Shown piece by piece: positions 9,122-18,685 of a stretch of DNA of 64,000 nucleotides. The DNA is from Streptomyces stelliscabiei (GTDB lineage: Bacteria; Actinomycetota; Actinomycetes; Streptomycetales; Streptomycetaceae): assembly GCF_014873495.1 (NCBI RefSeq), contig NZ_JADBGF010000001.1:682001-746000 (forward strand), read 5' to 3'. The translations under genes and the position numbers were made by a program. The notes beneath the pieces were generated by a model. It was not told the DNA's origin. It made no database searches and was given only the letters and a program-made list of their open reading frames with translations. Within the stretch, counting starts at the first letter, position 1. Each line of letters opens with the position of its first letter.

Positions 9122-9193
9122 CACCTGTGCCGAAACTTCTCGAAACAGTGCTGTAACCCGAATTGTCTAGGGACTCTGTCCACGTCAGAAGTA

Positions 9194-9239
9194 TTGCTGG
9201 AAGCGTTTCTTCGCTGCTAGGTTCCTGCGAACCGGTTCG
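9194..9239 (+). promoter_or_regulatory. Divergent promoter with operator O3, no recognisable gene downstream
   Basis: On the plus strand TTGCTG (9194-9199) and TAGGTT (9218-9223) are spaced by 18 bp. The third CGAACCGGTTCG copy (9228-9239) again lies where transcription should start. The arrangement mirrors the lacI promoter and looks like a LacI-controlled divergent pair. No conventional gene follows on the plus strand; see the findings. Confidence 0.55.
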
Positions 9240-9341
9240 ATGAGCGATCCCTCCGGTGACCAGAAACCCGTACGCACGGTCCCCTGGGTGCGGGACTCCG
9301 TCACCACCGGTAAGCCCCGATCGCCCGCTCTTGGGCCCTGA
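9240..9341 (+). other. 33-codon open frame starting inside operator O3
   Basis: An ATG at 9240 overlaps the last base of the operator and opens a 33-codon frame ending in TGA at 9339-9341. With transcription starting near 9230 it would be nearly leaderless. The short segment VPWVRDSV resembles the first residues of some GH13 glucosidases, so it may be the stump of a deleted hydrolase gene. Alternatively the transcript is a short RNA ending at the hairpin 9362-9394. Evidence for translation is weak. Confidence 0.25.
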
Positions 9342-9361
9342 TGACAGTCCCCATGTGAGAA

Positions 9362-9394
9362 AGGCACCCCGGCCGACGCGCGGCTGGGGTGCCT
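9362..9394. terminator. Hairpin terminator candidate
   Basis: AGGCACCCCGGCC and GGCTGGGGTGCCT pair over 13 positions with one G-T mismatch around a 7-nt loop. It would end a transcript from the orphan promoter at 9194-9239 after about 165 nt. Confidence 0.6.
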
Positions 9395-9499
9395 CCGAGG
9401 TGGTGAGTACCGGTCAGCGGATGGAGTGGCCCATGTCGTGAACAGCTCGTCCACGTGTCGGTGGACCGCACCACATCGTGATCACCGTGGAGCGTGCGG

Positions 9500-9613
9500 G
9501 GCAGCCCTGCAGAGTGATGGGCGCCCGGCGGTACGGCAGTTGCAGGTGGGAGCTGTTCGGTGGGAAGTCGGGTCGCTGCCCCGGTAGAGAACTGCAAACG
9601 GCAGACGTCGAGG
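9500..9613 (-). pseudogene. Degraded 3' end of a GH62 arabinofuranosidase gene
   Basis: The minus strand reads, across frameshifts, the same landmarks as the C-termini of the two intact GH62 enzymes in this window. A D-x-C-x-LQF segment matches their [11 protein letters not shown]. About 20 codons on, a LQLPYRRAPITLQ segment matches [13 protein letters not shown] at their very ends. One base is missing right after the LQF codons and the spacing is altered. Upstream no further GH62 similarity is readable. It lies just beyond the terminator of the GH43-AbfB gene, so it is probably the residue of an older tandem arrangement of arabinofuranosidase genes. Confidence 0.55.
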
Positions 9614-9660
9614 ACGAGAGCGCCGGACGCGACCCCGGCGTCTGTGAGGCGAGGAAAGGT

Positions 9661-9694
9661 CGTGCCGTCGCGGGTGGGGCTCCGCGACGGCACG
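9661..9694. terminator. Terminator of the GH43-AbfB gene
   Basis: CGTGCCGTCGCGG and CCGCGACGGCACG form a perfect 13-bp stem with an 8-nt loop, 25 bp beyond the stop codon of the gene 9719-11077. Confidence 0.8.
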
Positions 9695-9718
9695 GCGGGT
9701 GGGAGTGGATCGGCCAGG

Positions 9719-11077
9719 TCAGGCCCAGGGGCTGACCACCGTGAAGGAGCTGTCGGCGCGGAACGTGTCGTTGTCCTGGTAGAGGTCCACACGCAGCGCG
9801 TAGTTGTAGTGACGCAGGTAGCGGCCGGGGTAGTTGTACGACTCAAGGCGGACCGAGCCCGAGGTGGCGCCCGGCCGGGCACAGTACGTGGCGTCCTTGT
9901 TGAAGACATCGGTGCCGTTGCTGCTGTCGAAGCGGGCCCGGAAGTCCCAGTGGCGCAGGTAGCGGCCGGCGGAGTCACGGAAGGAGTAGCAGTTGGCGTC
10001 CGCGAGGCCGGGCACGACCGTGAAGGTGGCGCTCTGCTTGACGGCGGTGGTACTGGAGGACGTCACCGGGTCGACGTAGCCGAGGTTGTCGGAGCGCACC
10101 ACGGCGTAGCGGCCGGGGAAGTTGACCGACTGCAGCGACCTGGTGGTGTTGATGGGCAGGGTGACGCCGCCGGGGACGGTCTCCTTGAGTACGGTCGCGT
10201 GGCGGATGAAGCCGGTCAGTCCGGGCACCTCGGTGGGCGTGGACCAGGTGGCGAAGTTGTCGTAGCTGTCGCTGTACCAGTACTTCCCGGCGCGGTAGCC
10301 GTCGTAGTAGATGCGCCAGCCGCCGTTGTCGAGCTGGACCAGGGCGGGGCCCTCGACCCAGCTGCCGAATCCTGCCCAGTCGCCCGTCTTCCGGATGGTG
10401 TACGGGCCGGTGAGGCTGGAGGCGGTGGCGTACTCGATGTACTTCGTCGTCTCGTTCTTGGTGAACGCGTGGTAGGTCGAGCCGACCTTGACGACGAAGG
10501 TGTCGATGTTGTTCGGGCCGATGCCGGCCAGCTGGGTGGGTGCCGACCAGGTGGTCAGTGCGGAGTCGGTCGCCGTGATCTTGTAGGCGGTGAAGTGGGT
10601 CGCGGTGCTCGCGGCCGTCAGCGACACGATGATGTTGACGCTGCCGTCGCTGTCGACGAACCACTCCGGGGCCCAGGTCCGGGTGAGTCCGCTGATCGGG
10701 ATCGTGTAGTTGTACAGGAACGTCCAGTTCACACGGTCGGCGCTCCGGGCGAAACCGATCGTGTTGCCGGTCCAGTTGGTGGTGTAGGTGAGGTAGTAGA
10801 AGCCGTCGGTGTGCTTGATGATGCTGGGGTCCCGGATCAGACCGGACGGCGGGCTGTACGCCGGGCCCTTGCGGAGGGTGAAGCCGGTTGCGTCGGGCGA
10901 GTCGTACACGTACATGTTCGACTCACTGGAGTTGGTGAACGCGGTCATCGTGTACCGCGTGGCCTGCCCGGCCGACGGGGCGGCCGCAACCGCGGTGCCC
11001 TGCACGGCAGGAACGCCCAGCACCACCAACAGCAGCGGGCCCAGCAGGGCGAGCAGCGTTCTTATGGTTCTGTTCAA
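9719..11077 (-). CDS. Secreted GH43-like arabinosidase with C-terminal AbfB (CBM42) domain
   Basis: A TTG at 11077 behind an ideal GGAGG (5-nt spacing) gives a 452-residue protein with a signal peptide cut near residue 33. Frames opening further upstream lack both features. Residues ~40-310 look like a five-bladed GH43 propeller, with candidate catalytic residues Asp83 (RDPSI), Asp192 (NNIDTF) and Glu242 (WVEGPALV). Residues ~320-450 form an AbfB/CBM42 beta-trefoil with NFPGRYAVV, RYLRHWDF and YPGRYLRHYNY repeats, which binds arabinofuranose side chains. It should release arabinose from arabinan or arabinoxylan outside the cell. Its promoter carries the TGTTCG-N6-CGAACA element shared with both GH62 genes. 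Confidence 0.85.
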   Translation of the reverse strand: MNRTIRTLLALLGPLLLVVLGVPAVQGTAVAAAPSAGQATRYTMTAFTNSSESNMYVYDSPDATGFTLRKGPAYSPPSGLIRDPSIIKHTDGFYYLTYTTNWTGNTIGFARSADRVNWTFLYNYTIPISGLTRTWAPEWFVDSDGSVNIIVSLTAASTATHFTAYKITATDSALTTWSAPTQLAGIGPNNIDTFVVKVGSTYHAFTKNETTKYIEYATASSLTGPYTIRKTGDWAGFGSWVEGPALVQLDNGGWRIYYDGYRAGKYWYSDSYDNFATWSTPTEVPGLTGFIRHATVLKETVPGGVTLPINTTRSLQSVNFPGRYAVVRSDNLGYVDPVTSSSTTAVKQSATFTVVPGLADANCYSFRDSAGRYLRHWDFRARFDSSNGTDVFNKDATYCARPGATSGSVRLESYNYPGRYLRHYNYALRVDLYQDNDTFRADSSFTVVSPWA

Positions 11078-11129
11078 CTCTTCCTCCAGGGGCCCGGCCC
11101 GGCCGCTCGCCGTGACAGGTGACATCATT

Positions 11130-11196
11130 TGTTCGAGATTGCGAACAATGTGCGGCAATCCGATCAGAAGATAGATTTCAGCCACGCGGGCGTCAA
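11130..11196 (-). promoter_or_regulatory. Promoter and inverted-repeat operator of the GH43-AbfB gene
   Basis: On the minus strand TTGACG (11196-11191) and TATCTT (11173-11168) are 17 bp apart. About 20 bp downstream lies TGTTCG-N6-CGAACA (11147-11130), an inverted repeat that extends to TTGTTCG/CGAACAA. It ends 53 bp before the TTG start. The same element precedes the GH62 genes at 14654 and 30096, so a common regulator is likely. Confidence 0.7.
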
Positions 11197-11486
11197 TGCG
11201 TCAGACGCGTCCCGTTCCAGGCGCCTCCCACTGCGCAGACACGAGATGCGGGAGCCGCAAGCACGCGATGCCATGGGCCTCGCGGGCGGCGGCCCGCTTC
11301 TTCCTCATCGGCCACCAGCGGGGAGGAATGGCATCGAAGTCCCCTTTACAGGCGCGGAGTCGGGGGGATCCGATCCAGCAACCCCACTAGGAGGCAGGAG
11401 TCGCGGCCACCCTGCCCGCGTCACCTCGGAGGACGCCTCCGAGGCGCCCGCCGTGGAAGTCAAGGAGCATGCGGGTTCCTTTCGGA

Positions 11487-11525
11487 GGCAACCAAGCAAC
11501 CAAGGCAACCAAGGCAACCAAGGCA
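11487..11525. repeat. Short 9-bp tandem repeat (AACCAAGGC)
   Basis: AACCAAGGC is repeated about three and a half times, with one unit lacking a G. It lies in the non-coding gap between the GH43-AbfB promoter and the GH127 gene. No coding or structural role is apparent. About 20 bp on, TACCGAACA occurs twice (11541-11549 and 11560-11568), which contains the CGAACA half-site of the neighbouring operator motif. Confidence 0.7.
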
Positions 11526-11774
11526 GAAGCGTGACCGGCATACCGAACAGAGATCGACTTACCGAACAACTCGACGCTGAACCTAGAGTTCCGGCCGCGC
11601 GGAAGTCAACGGATCGTCCAGGCTTTTCCGGGGCATCGCCGTCAGCCGCCTCCCTGCCACCCCTGACGACAACGGCGGACCGTCGAACCCCCTGGCCACC
11701 CTCACAACCATCCAATGTCTGGGCTCACTCGTCCGTCACGACCAGCCGCTCATCTGGTCAGCAATTCAGCCTTT

Positions 11775-11795
11775 TGTGTCGCGGGACTAGACACA
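11775..11795. promoter_or_regulatory. Inverted repeat TGTGTC-N9-GACACA upstream of GH127
   Basis: A 6+6 bp inverted repeat with a 9-bp spacer lies 391 bp before the GH127 start. It differs from the TGTTCG motif. An operator role is possible but unsupported beyond symmetry and location. Confidence 0.35.
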
Positions 11796-11809
11796 GGCAA
11801 CATTCATAT

Positions 11810-11828
11810 CCCTTAATCCATCCCATGT
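11810..11828. repeat. Copy 1 of a 19-20 bp element shared with the GH95 upstream region
   Basis: CCCTTAATCCATCCCATGT (11810-11828) differs from the element at 18388-18407 only by one missing A. Both copies lie in the long upstream gap of a Tat-exported glycosidase (GH127 here, GH95 there), in the same orientation relative to the gene. It may be part of a promoter or operator. Confidence 0.5.
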
Positions 11829-12186
11829 AGCAGCAGCGAGGACCGATGGTCCGAGCCCCCTGCGGGCTCGGGCTTCTTCGTCGAGCCTTGTTGCCGCCTC
11901 GCCCACGATCGCCGAATCGGACGGAGTTCCGACGATCGAACAGGACGAACCACTGTGCCGGATGAGTCCCACGCGCTTGAGTTTCCCGTCGGCATGGCGG
12001 CCGGAACAGAGGTCGCCAGGACGGTGGTCGCCGCCCACGGCTTTGCCGTGATGCCATCGGCCGGCCGGCCGTACGGCGCCCTGTCGGCCGCGCACACGCC
12101 CGCGACATGCCGCACCCGACCGCCGTACATCCCAGCGGAAGGGTCAACGGCCACGTAATCGCTCTCTCGCCACCGAAGGGTCAAGG
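11829..12186. other. Non-coding upstream region of GH127 with a small hairpin
   Basis: The hairpin CCGAGCCC-N5-GGGCTCGG at 11851-11871, followed by CTTCTTCG, resembles a factor-independent terminator on the plus strand. Between it and the GH127 start I see no convincing gene. A 67-codon plus-strand frame at 11955-12158 has poor codon bias at its end and no ribosome site, so it was not called. Confidence 0.4.
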
Positions 12187-14493
12187 ATGTCCTCCTCCGT
12201 CAGCAGACGGCACCTCCTGCACGTAGCCGGAGCCACCGCTGCCGCCTCTGCCACCGGATTCTTCCTCGGCAACTCCCCCGCCCGAGCAGCCGTCTCCCCC
12301 GCGAGGCCCGACATCGGGGTCTCCGCGCACCCCTTCCGAGTCGGCCAGGTCCGGCTCACCGCGAGCCGGTGGCTGGACAACCAGAACCGTACGCAGAACT
12401 ATCTGCGGTTCGTCGATGTCGACCGGCTGCTGTACAACTTCCGCGCCAACCACCGGCTGTCCACCAACGGCGCTGCTGCCACCGGCGGTTGGGACGCGCC
12501 GACGTTTCCCTTCCGCACCCACGTCCAAGGGCACTTCCTCACGGCCTGGGCCCAGCTGTACGCCGTGACCGGGGACAGCGTCTGCCGGGACAAGGCAACG
12601 ACCATGGTCGCGGAGCTGGCCAGATGCCAGGCCAACAACGGCGCCGCCGGTTTCAACACGGGGTACCTCTCCGGCTACCCCGAGTCCGACTTCACCGCTC
12701 TGGAGCAGCGGACCCTGAGCAACGGCAACGTGCCGTACTACACCGTCCACAAGACCCTCGTCGGCCTGCTGGACGTCTGGCGCCACATCGGCAGCACCCA
12801 GGCCCGGGACGTGCTGCTCGCCCTCGCGGGATGGGTCGACTGGCGCACCGGCCGGCTGAGCGGCCAGCAGATGCAGGCCATGCTGCAGACCGAGTTCGGC
12901 GGCATGAACGCCGTGCTGGCCGATCTCTACCAGCAGACCGGCGACGCCCGGTGGCTCACCGTGGCCCGACGGTTCGATCACGCCGCGGTGTTCGACCCGC
13001 TGGCGTCCGGCCAGGACCGGCTCAACGGACTGCACGCCAACACCCAGGTACCCAAGTGGATCGGGGCCGCCCGGGAGTACAAGGCCACCGGCACCACCCG
13101 CTACCGGGACATCGCCACCAACGCCTGGAACATCTGCGTCACCTCGCACACCTACGCCATCGGCGGCAACAGTCAGGCGGAGCACTTCCGCGCCCCGAAC
13201 GCCATCGCCGGCTTCCTGAAACAGGACACGTGCGAAAGCTGCAACACCTTCAACATGCTCAGCCTCACCCGGGAACTGTTCGCGCTGGACCCGAACCGGG
13301 CAGCGCTGTTCGACTACTACGAACGGGCATGGCTGAACCAGATGATCGGCCAGCAGAACCCGGCCGACGACCACGGCCACGTCACGTACTTCACGCCGCT
13401 CAACCCGGGTGGCCGGCGCGGCGTCGGCCCGGCGTGGGGCGGCGGCACCTGGAGCACCGACTACGGGACCTTCTGGTGCTGCCAGGGCACAGGTCTGGAG
13501 ATGCACACCAGGCTGATGGACTCCATCTACTTCCGCAGTGACAACACGCTGATCGTGAACCTGTTCGTGCCCTCGGTGCTCGACTGGTCGGAGCGCGGAA
13601 TCACCGTCACCCAGACCACGACGTACCCGGTCGGTGACACCACGACCCTGCGGGTCACCGGCGACGCCGGCGGCACCTGGGCGATGCGCATCCGCATCCC
13701 GAGCTGGACCGCCGGGGCCACCGTCAGCGTCAACGGCACGGCTCAGAACATCCCGACCACACCCGGCAGTTACGCAACACTGACCCGATCCTGGGCCTCC
13801 GGCGACACGGTCACCGTCCGTCTCCCCATGCGGGTCGTCATGCGAGCGGCCGACGACAACGCGAACGTCTCCGCGATCACCTACGGGCCGGTGGTCCTGT
13901 CCGGCAACTACGGCACCTCCTCGCTCAGCTCCCTGCCGTCGCTGAACACGTCCTCGATCACGCGGACCAGCAGCAGTTCGCTCGCCTTCACCGCCACCGC
14001 CAACGGCTCCACCGTCACCCTGGGCCCGTTCCACGACGCGCACGGCCACAACTACACCGTCTACTGGAACGCCGGCGGCAGCGTCCGTCTGGCCAACGTG
14101 GGCAGCGGTCTTCTGCTGGGCATCCAGAACATGTCCACGGCAGACGGTGGCCGCGCTCTGCAGTGGTCGGACAACGGCACCGCCGACCACGACTGGTACA
14201 TGATCACCGACGGGAACGGGTTCCGCTTCCGCAATGTCCACAGCGGCAAGGTGCTCGGCGTAGGGGACATGTCCACAGCAGACAAGGCGACCGTCCTGCA
14301 GTGGTCGGACAACGGCACCGCCGACCACAGGTGGACGCTGCTCGACCAGGGGGACGGGACCTACAAGATCCGCAACGAGCACAGCGGCAAGCTGCTCGCC
14401 ATCGCGGACAACTCCACCGCTGTCGGGGCGTTCGCGGTCCAGGACTCGGACGACGGCACCGCCGACAACCGGTGGCGCATGGTGAGCAACTGA
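12187..14493 (+). CDS. Secreted GH127 beta-L-arabinofuranosidase with CBM13 tail
   Basis: This is a 768-residue protein with a Tat-type leader (SRRHLLHVAGATAAASATGFFLG; cut near residue 35). Residues ~50-640 are the GH127/DUF1680 (alpha/alpha)6 barrel plus beta-sandwich. All landmarks of the Zn-bound cysteine mechanism are present: Glu332 (QAEHF), Glu350 and Cys352 (TCESCNTFNM), and Cys431-Cys432 (FWCCQGTG). By analogy with HypBA1 the second cysteine group includes the nucleophile. Residues ~635-768 form a ricin-type CBM13 trefoil with three repeats (QWSDNGTADHDW, QWSDNGTADHRW, DSDDGTADNRW). It should release beta-linked L-arabinofuranose outside the cell. Family members vary in substrate, so arabinose specificity is inferred from family and neighbours. 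Confidence 0.88.
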   Translation: MSSSVSRRHLLHVAGATAAASATGFFLGNSPARAAVSPARPDIGVSAHPFRVGQVRLTASRWLDNQNRTQNYLRFVDVDRLLYNFRANHRLSTNGAAATGGWDAPTFPFRTHVQGHFLTAWAQLYAVTGDSVCRDKATTMVAELARCQANNGAAGFNTGYLSGYPESDFTALEQRTLSNGNVPYYTVHKTLVGLLDVWRHIGSTQARDVLLALAGWVDWRTGRLSGQQMQAMLQTEFGGMNAVLADLYQQTGDARWLTVARRFDHAAVFDPLASGQDRLNGLHANTQVPKWIGAAREYKATGTTRYRDIATNAWNICVTSHTYAIGGNSQAEHFRAPNAIAGFLKQDTCESCNTFNMLSLTRELFALDPNRAALFDYYERAWLNQMIGQQNPADDHGHVTYFTPLNPGGRRGVGPAWGGGTWSTDYGTFWCCQGTGLEMHTRLMDSIYFRSDNTLIVNLFVPSVLDWSERGITVTQTTTYPVGDTTTLRVTGDAGGTWAMRIRIPSWTAGATVSVNGTAQNIPTTPGSYATLTRSWASGDTVTVRLPMRVVMRAADDNANVSAITYGPVVLSGNYGTSSLSSLPSLNTSSITRTSSSSLAFTATANGSTVTLGPFHDAHGHNYTVYWNAGGSVRLANVGSGLLLGIQNMSTADGGRALQWSDNGTADHDWYMITDGNGFRFRNVHSGKVLGVGDMSTADKATVLQWSDNGTADHRWTLLDQGDGTYKIRNEHSGKLLAIADNSTAVGAFAVQDSDDGTADNRWRMVSN

Positions 14494-14554
14494 GGCCCCT
14501 CACGAAGGAGCCCTCGGCCACTCCTCCCTCCACTGCGCTCGCCACTTCGACCAT

Positions 14555-14572
14555 TGTTCGACATCACGAACA
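14555..14572 (+). promoter_or_regulatory. TGTTCG-N6-CGAACA operator upstream of GH62-CBM13
   Basis: A perfect 6+6 bp inverted repeat with a 6-bp spacer (ACATCA) ends 82 bp before the GH62 start. It matches the elements at 11130-11147 and 30457-30474 in half-sites and spacing. No clear -35/-10 pair was recognised near this copy. Confidence 0.65.
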
Positions 14573-14647
14573 GCAAGGCCAGAGCAGCGCATCGTCCCTC
14601 CGCACAGCCCGACGGGGCAGACCGGAAAACCACTACTCAAGAAATGA

Positions 14648-16072
<1,425 letters not shown>

Positions 16073-16096
16073 TCCTCCCGCTCGCGATCACCAGTT

Positions 16097-16123
16097 CATG
16101 ACCGTGCTCCCATGACCGTGCTC
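16097..16123. repeat. 14-bp tandem duplication before the GH27 gene
   Basis: CATGACCGTGCTCC at 16097-16110 is repeated directly, with the last base changed, at 16111-16124. Each copy holds an ATG in a different frame. The second opens a frame reaching into GH27, which makes start prediction ambiguous. The better start is at 16175. Confidence 0.7.
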
Positions 16124-16174
16124 TCAGGCCCGCAGAGCGGCTTCCGCCTCGCGGGCCGGGAAGGACCCCCCTCC

Positions 16175-17821
16175 ATGGTTCCCCTGCACAAACGAGTACT
16201 GCGTCTCATCGCGGCCACCGCACTGACGCTCACCGCCTGCGTCACCGCCTCCGTCGGCACGCCCGCCGAGGCCGCACCGGGCAGCCCCGCGCTCACCCCG
16301 CCGCTGGGCTGGAACAGCTGGAACAGCTTCGGATGCGGGATCACCGAGGCTCAGGTCCGCCAGGCCGCCGACGCGATGGTGTCGTCGGGGATGAAGGACG
16401 CGGGTTACCAGTACGTCGTCGTCGACGACTGCTGGTTCAACCCACAGCGTGACAGCGCGGGCAACCTCCGGGCCAACCCGACCACCTTCCCCAGCGGCAT
16501 GAAGGCGCTCGGCGACTACATCCACGGCAAGGGCCTGAAGTTCGGCATCTACCAGGCACCCAACGAGCGCACGTGCGCCCAGGGCGTGGGCACCTATCCC
16601 GGCTCCACCGGCAGCAAGGGCCACGAGGCGCAGGACGCCGCAATCTTCGCCTCGTGGGGCGTGGACTACCTCAAGTACGACTGGTGCTCCGGCAACGGCA
16701 CCCTCAACGAGCAGATCGCCCAGTTCACCGTCATGCGCGACGCCCTGCGCGCCACCGGCCGCCCGATCACCTACAGCATCAACCCCAACAGCTTCCACTC
16801 CCCCACCGGCGCCACCTACGACTGGGGCCAGGTGGCCGACCTGTGGCGGACGACCGAGGACCTGCTCGACATCTGGCAGAACGGCAACACCAACAGCTAC
16901 CCCATGGGCGTGGGCAACGTCCTGGACATCACCGCGCCGCTGGCCGCGCAGTCGGGTCCGGGCCACTGGAACGACCCCGACATGCTGGTCGTCGGCCGTC
17001 CCGGTCTGTCGCTGACCGAGTCCCGCTCCCACTTCGCCCTGTGGGCGCTGCTCTCGGCCCCCCTCATCGCCGGCAACGACATCCGCACCATGTCCGGTGA
17101 CGTGAGCGCGATCCTGCGCAACCCCCGTCTGCTCGCGGTGAACCAGGATCCGCTGGGCGCGGGCGGTCGCAGGGTGCGCGACGACGGAGACACCGAGGTG
17201 TTCGCCAAGTCCCTGTCCGACGGCTCGGTCGCCGTGGGTCTGTTCAACCGGGGCAACAGCACCGCGACCCTCACCTCCACGGCCACGCAACTCGGCCTCG
17301 CCGGCGGGTCGTTCACCCTCACCGATCTGTGGACCGGCGCTACGTCGACCACCTCGGGCCAGATCTCCGTGAGCGTTCCGGCGCATGGTGTGGCCGTGTA
17401 CAAGATGACCGGCGGCAGCCCCGTGGCCTCCACCACCGCACGCCTGCGCGGTACCGGTTCCGGCCGCTGCCTGGACGTGGACCGCGCCTCCACCGCGGCC
17501 GGGTCGACGGCGCTGATCTGGGACTGCCACACCGCCGCCAACCAGCTCTGGACCACCTGGGCCGGAGGCGAGATCCGCGTCTACGGCGACAAGTGCCTGG
17601 ACGCCTACAACCAGGGCACCACCAACGGCACACGCGTCATCATCTGGTCCTGCAACGGCCAGAACAACCAGAAGTGGACCACGCAGGCCGACGGGTCGAT
17701 CCGCAACGTCCACGCCGGACTGTGCCTGGACGTCCAGCAGGGGGGAACCGCCAACGGAACCCCTGCCGTCCTGTGGACCTGTAACGGCCAGAACAACCAG
17801 AAGTGGACCACTCTCCGGTAG
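16175..17821 (+). CDS. Secreted GH27 alpha-galactosidase or beta-L-arabinopyranosidase with CBM13
   Basis: The ATG at 16175, behind AAGGA, gives a 548-residue protein whose leader begins at once and is cut after AEA (residue 33). The earlier in-frame ATG at 16112 would put 21 non-leader residues in front. The GH27 barrel spans ~38-400: PPLGWNSWNSFG, VVVDDCW, and the nucleophile Asp169 in YLKYDWCSG. A C-terminal CBM13 (about 415-548) has QxW-type repeats ending NNQKW. The usual GIYxDxG loop of alpha-galactosidases reads GIYQAPNERTC here: the Asp is absent and Glu131 (position 98 of the mature protein) follows. This recalls the Streptomyces beta-L-arabinopyranosidase of this family. Either activity fits stripping of arabinogalactan. 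Confidence 0.88.
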   Translation: MVPLHKRVLRLIAATALTLTACVTASVGTPAEAAPGSPALTPPLGWNSWNSFGCGITEAQVRQAADAMVSSGMKDAGYQYVVVDDCWFNPQRDSAGNLRANPTTFPSGMKALGDYIHGKGLKFGIYQAPNERTCAQGVGTYPGSTGSKGHEAQDAAIFASWGVDYLKYDWCSGNGTLNEQIAQFTVMRDALRATGRPITYSINPNSFHSPTGATYDWGQVADLWRTTEDLLDIWQNGNTNSYPMGVGNVLDITAPLAAQSGPGHWNDPDMLVVGRPGLSLTESRSHFALWALLSAPLIAGNDIRTMSGDVSAILRNPRLLAVNQDPLGAGGRRVRDDGDTEVFAKSLSDGSVAVGLFNRGNSTATLTSTATQLGLAGGSFTLTDLWTGATSTTSGQISVSVPAHGVAVYKMTGGSPVASTTARLRGTGSGRCLDVDRASTAAGSTALIWDCHTAANQLWTTWAGGEIRVYGDKCLDAYNQGTTNGTRVIIWSCNGQNNQKWTTQADGSIRNVHAGLCLDVQQGGTANGTPAVLWTCNGQNNQKWTTLR

Positions 17822-17853
17822 CCCGCGCCTGCCGCGCAGCCAAGCGCCCGACC

Positions 17854-17906
17854 GGAGGAGGGCGGTCCCACGACAGCGTGCCACGCTACGGGAACCGCCC
17901 TCCTCC
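17854..17906. terminator. Terminator after GH27
   Basis: GGAGGAGGGCGGT (17854-17866) pairs perfectly with ACCGCCCTCCTCC (17894-17906) across a 27-nt loop, 33 bp after the GH27 stop codon. Confidence 0.65.
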
Positions 17907-18004
17907 CCCGTCATGGCCGACCTCGTTCGGTCGATCGGCTGCCGAAGCTCGGCCCGGATCCGGACGGTTCGCTCGGCGAGGCCCGCCAGGTCCACCTCAC
18001 CGGG

Positions 18005-18265
18005 CGTCCTTGTCGTTCCAGGCGCACATCGGCATGATGACCCGCATGGTCAGGTCTTCCTTGGCGACCACCTGACAGGTGACGGCGACGTCCGCGCCGG
18101 AGGGACGGAAGTCCCGCGGCGCCCGCACGACCGACCTGCCGTCCGAGCCGGTCGCGTCCTTCAGGGCGCGGTCGCCAGTCGACCGCGATCGCCGTCCGCC
18201 GCCGAGGCCCGATGCCGAGCCCGGCCGACCCGATGCCCGGCATCTTCACGATACATCCCATGACC
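18005..18265 (-). pseudogene. Remnant of a small hypothetical membrane protein gene
   Basis: The minus strand reads a coherent C-terminal segment (TCQVVAKEDLTMRVIMPMCAWNDKD and stop, 18005-18075). It resembles a family of Streptomyces membrane proteins ending in a CxxW-type domain. Upstream the frame is broken: a membrane-like piece with VMGCIVKMPGIGSAGLGIG appears in another frame near 18230-18265. No start, leader or ribosome site connects the pieces. Assignment rests on the feel of the sequence only. Confidence 0.35.
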
Positions 18266-18387
18266 AGCGAATTGGCCGAGCGCCTCACCTCATCCCGTAT
18301 CACACCTAATGATGCAGAACCTCCCTTTCTGTTCGGACGTCAAGGCAAGATTCCTCTCTCCGGCTCTGGACATGGTCACCGAACTCA

Positions 18388-18407
18388 CCCTTAAATCCAT
18401 CCCATGT
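18388..18407. repeat. Copy 2 of the element shared with the GH127 upstream region
   Basis: CCCTTAAATCCATCCCATGT matches 11810-11828 apart from one extra A. It lies 279 bp before the GH95 start; the other copy lies 359 bp before GH127. The rest of the 18266-18685 gap holds no gene that I can support. Confidence 0.5.
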
Positions 18408-18685
18408 CCGCTCCTCGCCCTGCCGCGACTCCGAACAGGCACCGCCCGAACAAACGGCGTCGGCGAGAAGCCGGTGCGACCGCCCGAGGAGGCCGTCGCC
18501 GCCTCCCCTAGCGCTCTCCCACGTCACGGGAGGCAGGGTCGAGGCTCCCCGTCGCCTCCCCTGCCGCCCGTCCCGGTCACGCGCCGAACCGCACGGCAGC
18601 GGGACCGTCACCACGTACGTACGTACCGGCCCGCCGCCCAAACACCCGCACCCCCCACCGCCCGACAGACCAAGGAATCCGCGTC

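Noticed and set aside
9560..11122. 520-codon plus-strand open frame opposite GH43-AbfB
   Set aside because: It is a mirror of the real gene. Its start lies in the decayed GH62 trace and its end in the operator region.
11487..11525. Considered as a CRISPR-like array
   Set aside because: Units are 9 bp with no spacers and no cas genes are present. It is a simple tandem repeat.
11955..12158. 67-codon plus-strand frame before GH127
   Set aside because: The first half reads acceptably but there is no ribosome site, the end is low-complexity and no family is recognised. It was left as non-coding.
12181..14382. 733-codon minus-strand open frame opposite GH127
   Set aside because: Low-complexity Val/Gly/Arg text without motifs. 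GH127 on the plus strand has all its catalytic residues.
16124..17995. 623-codon minus-strand open frame opposite GH27
   Set aside because: It is an antisense shadow, extending through the terminator hairpin of the true gene.
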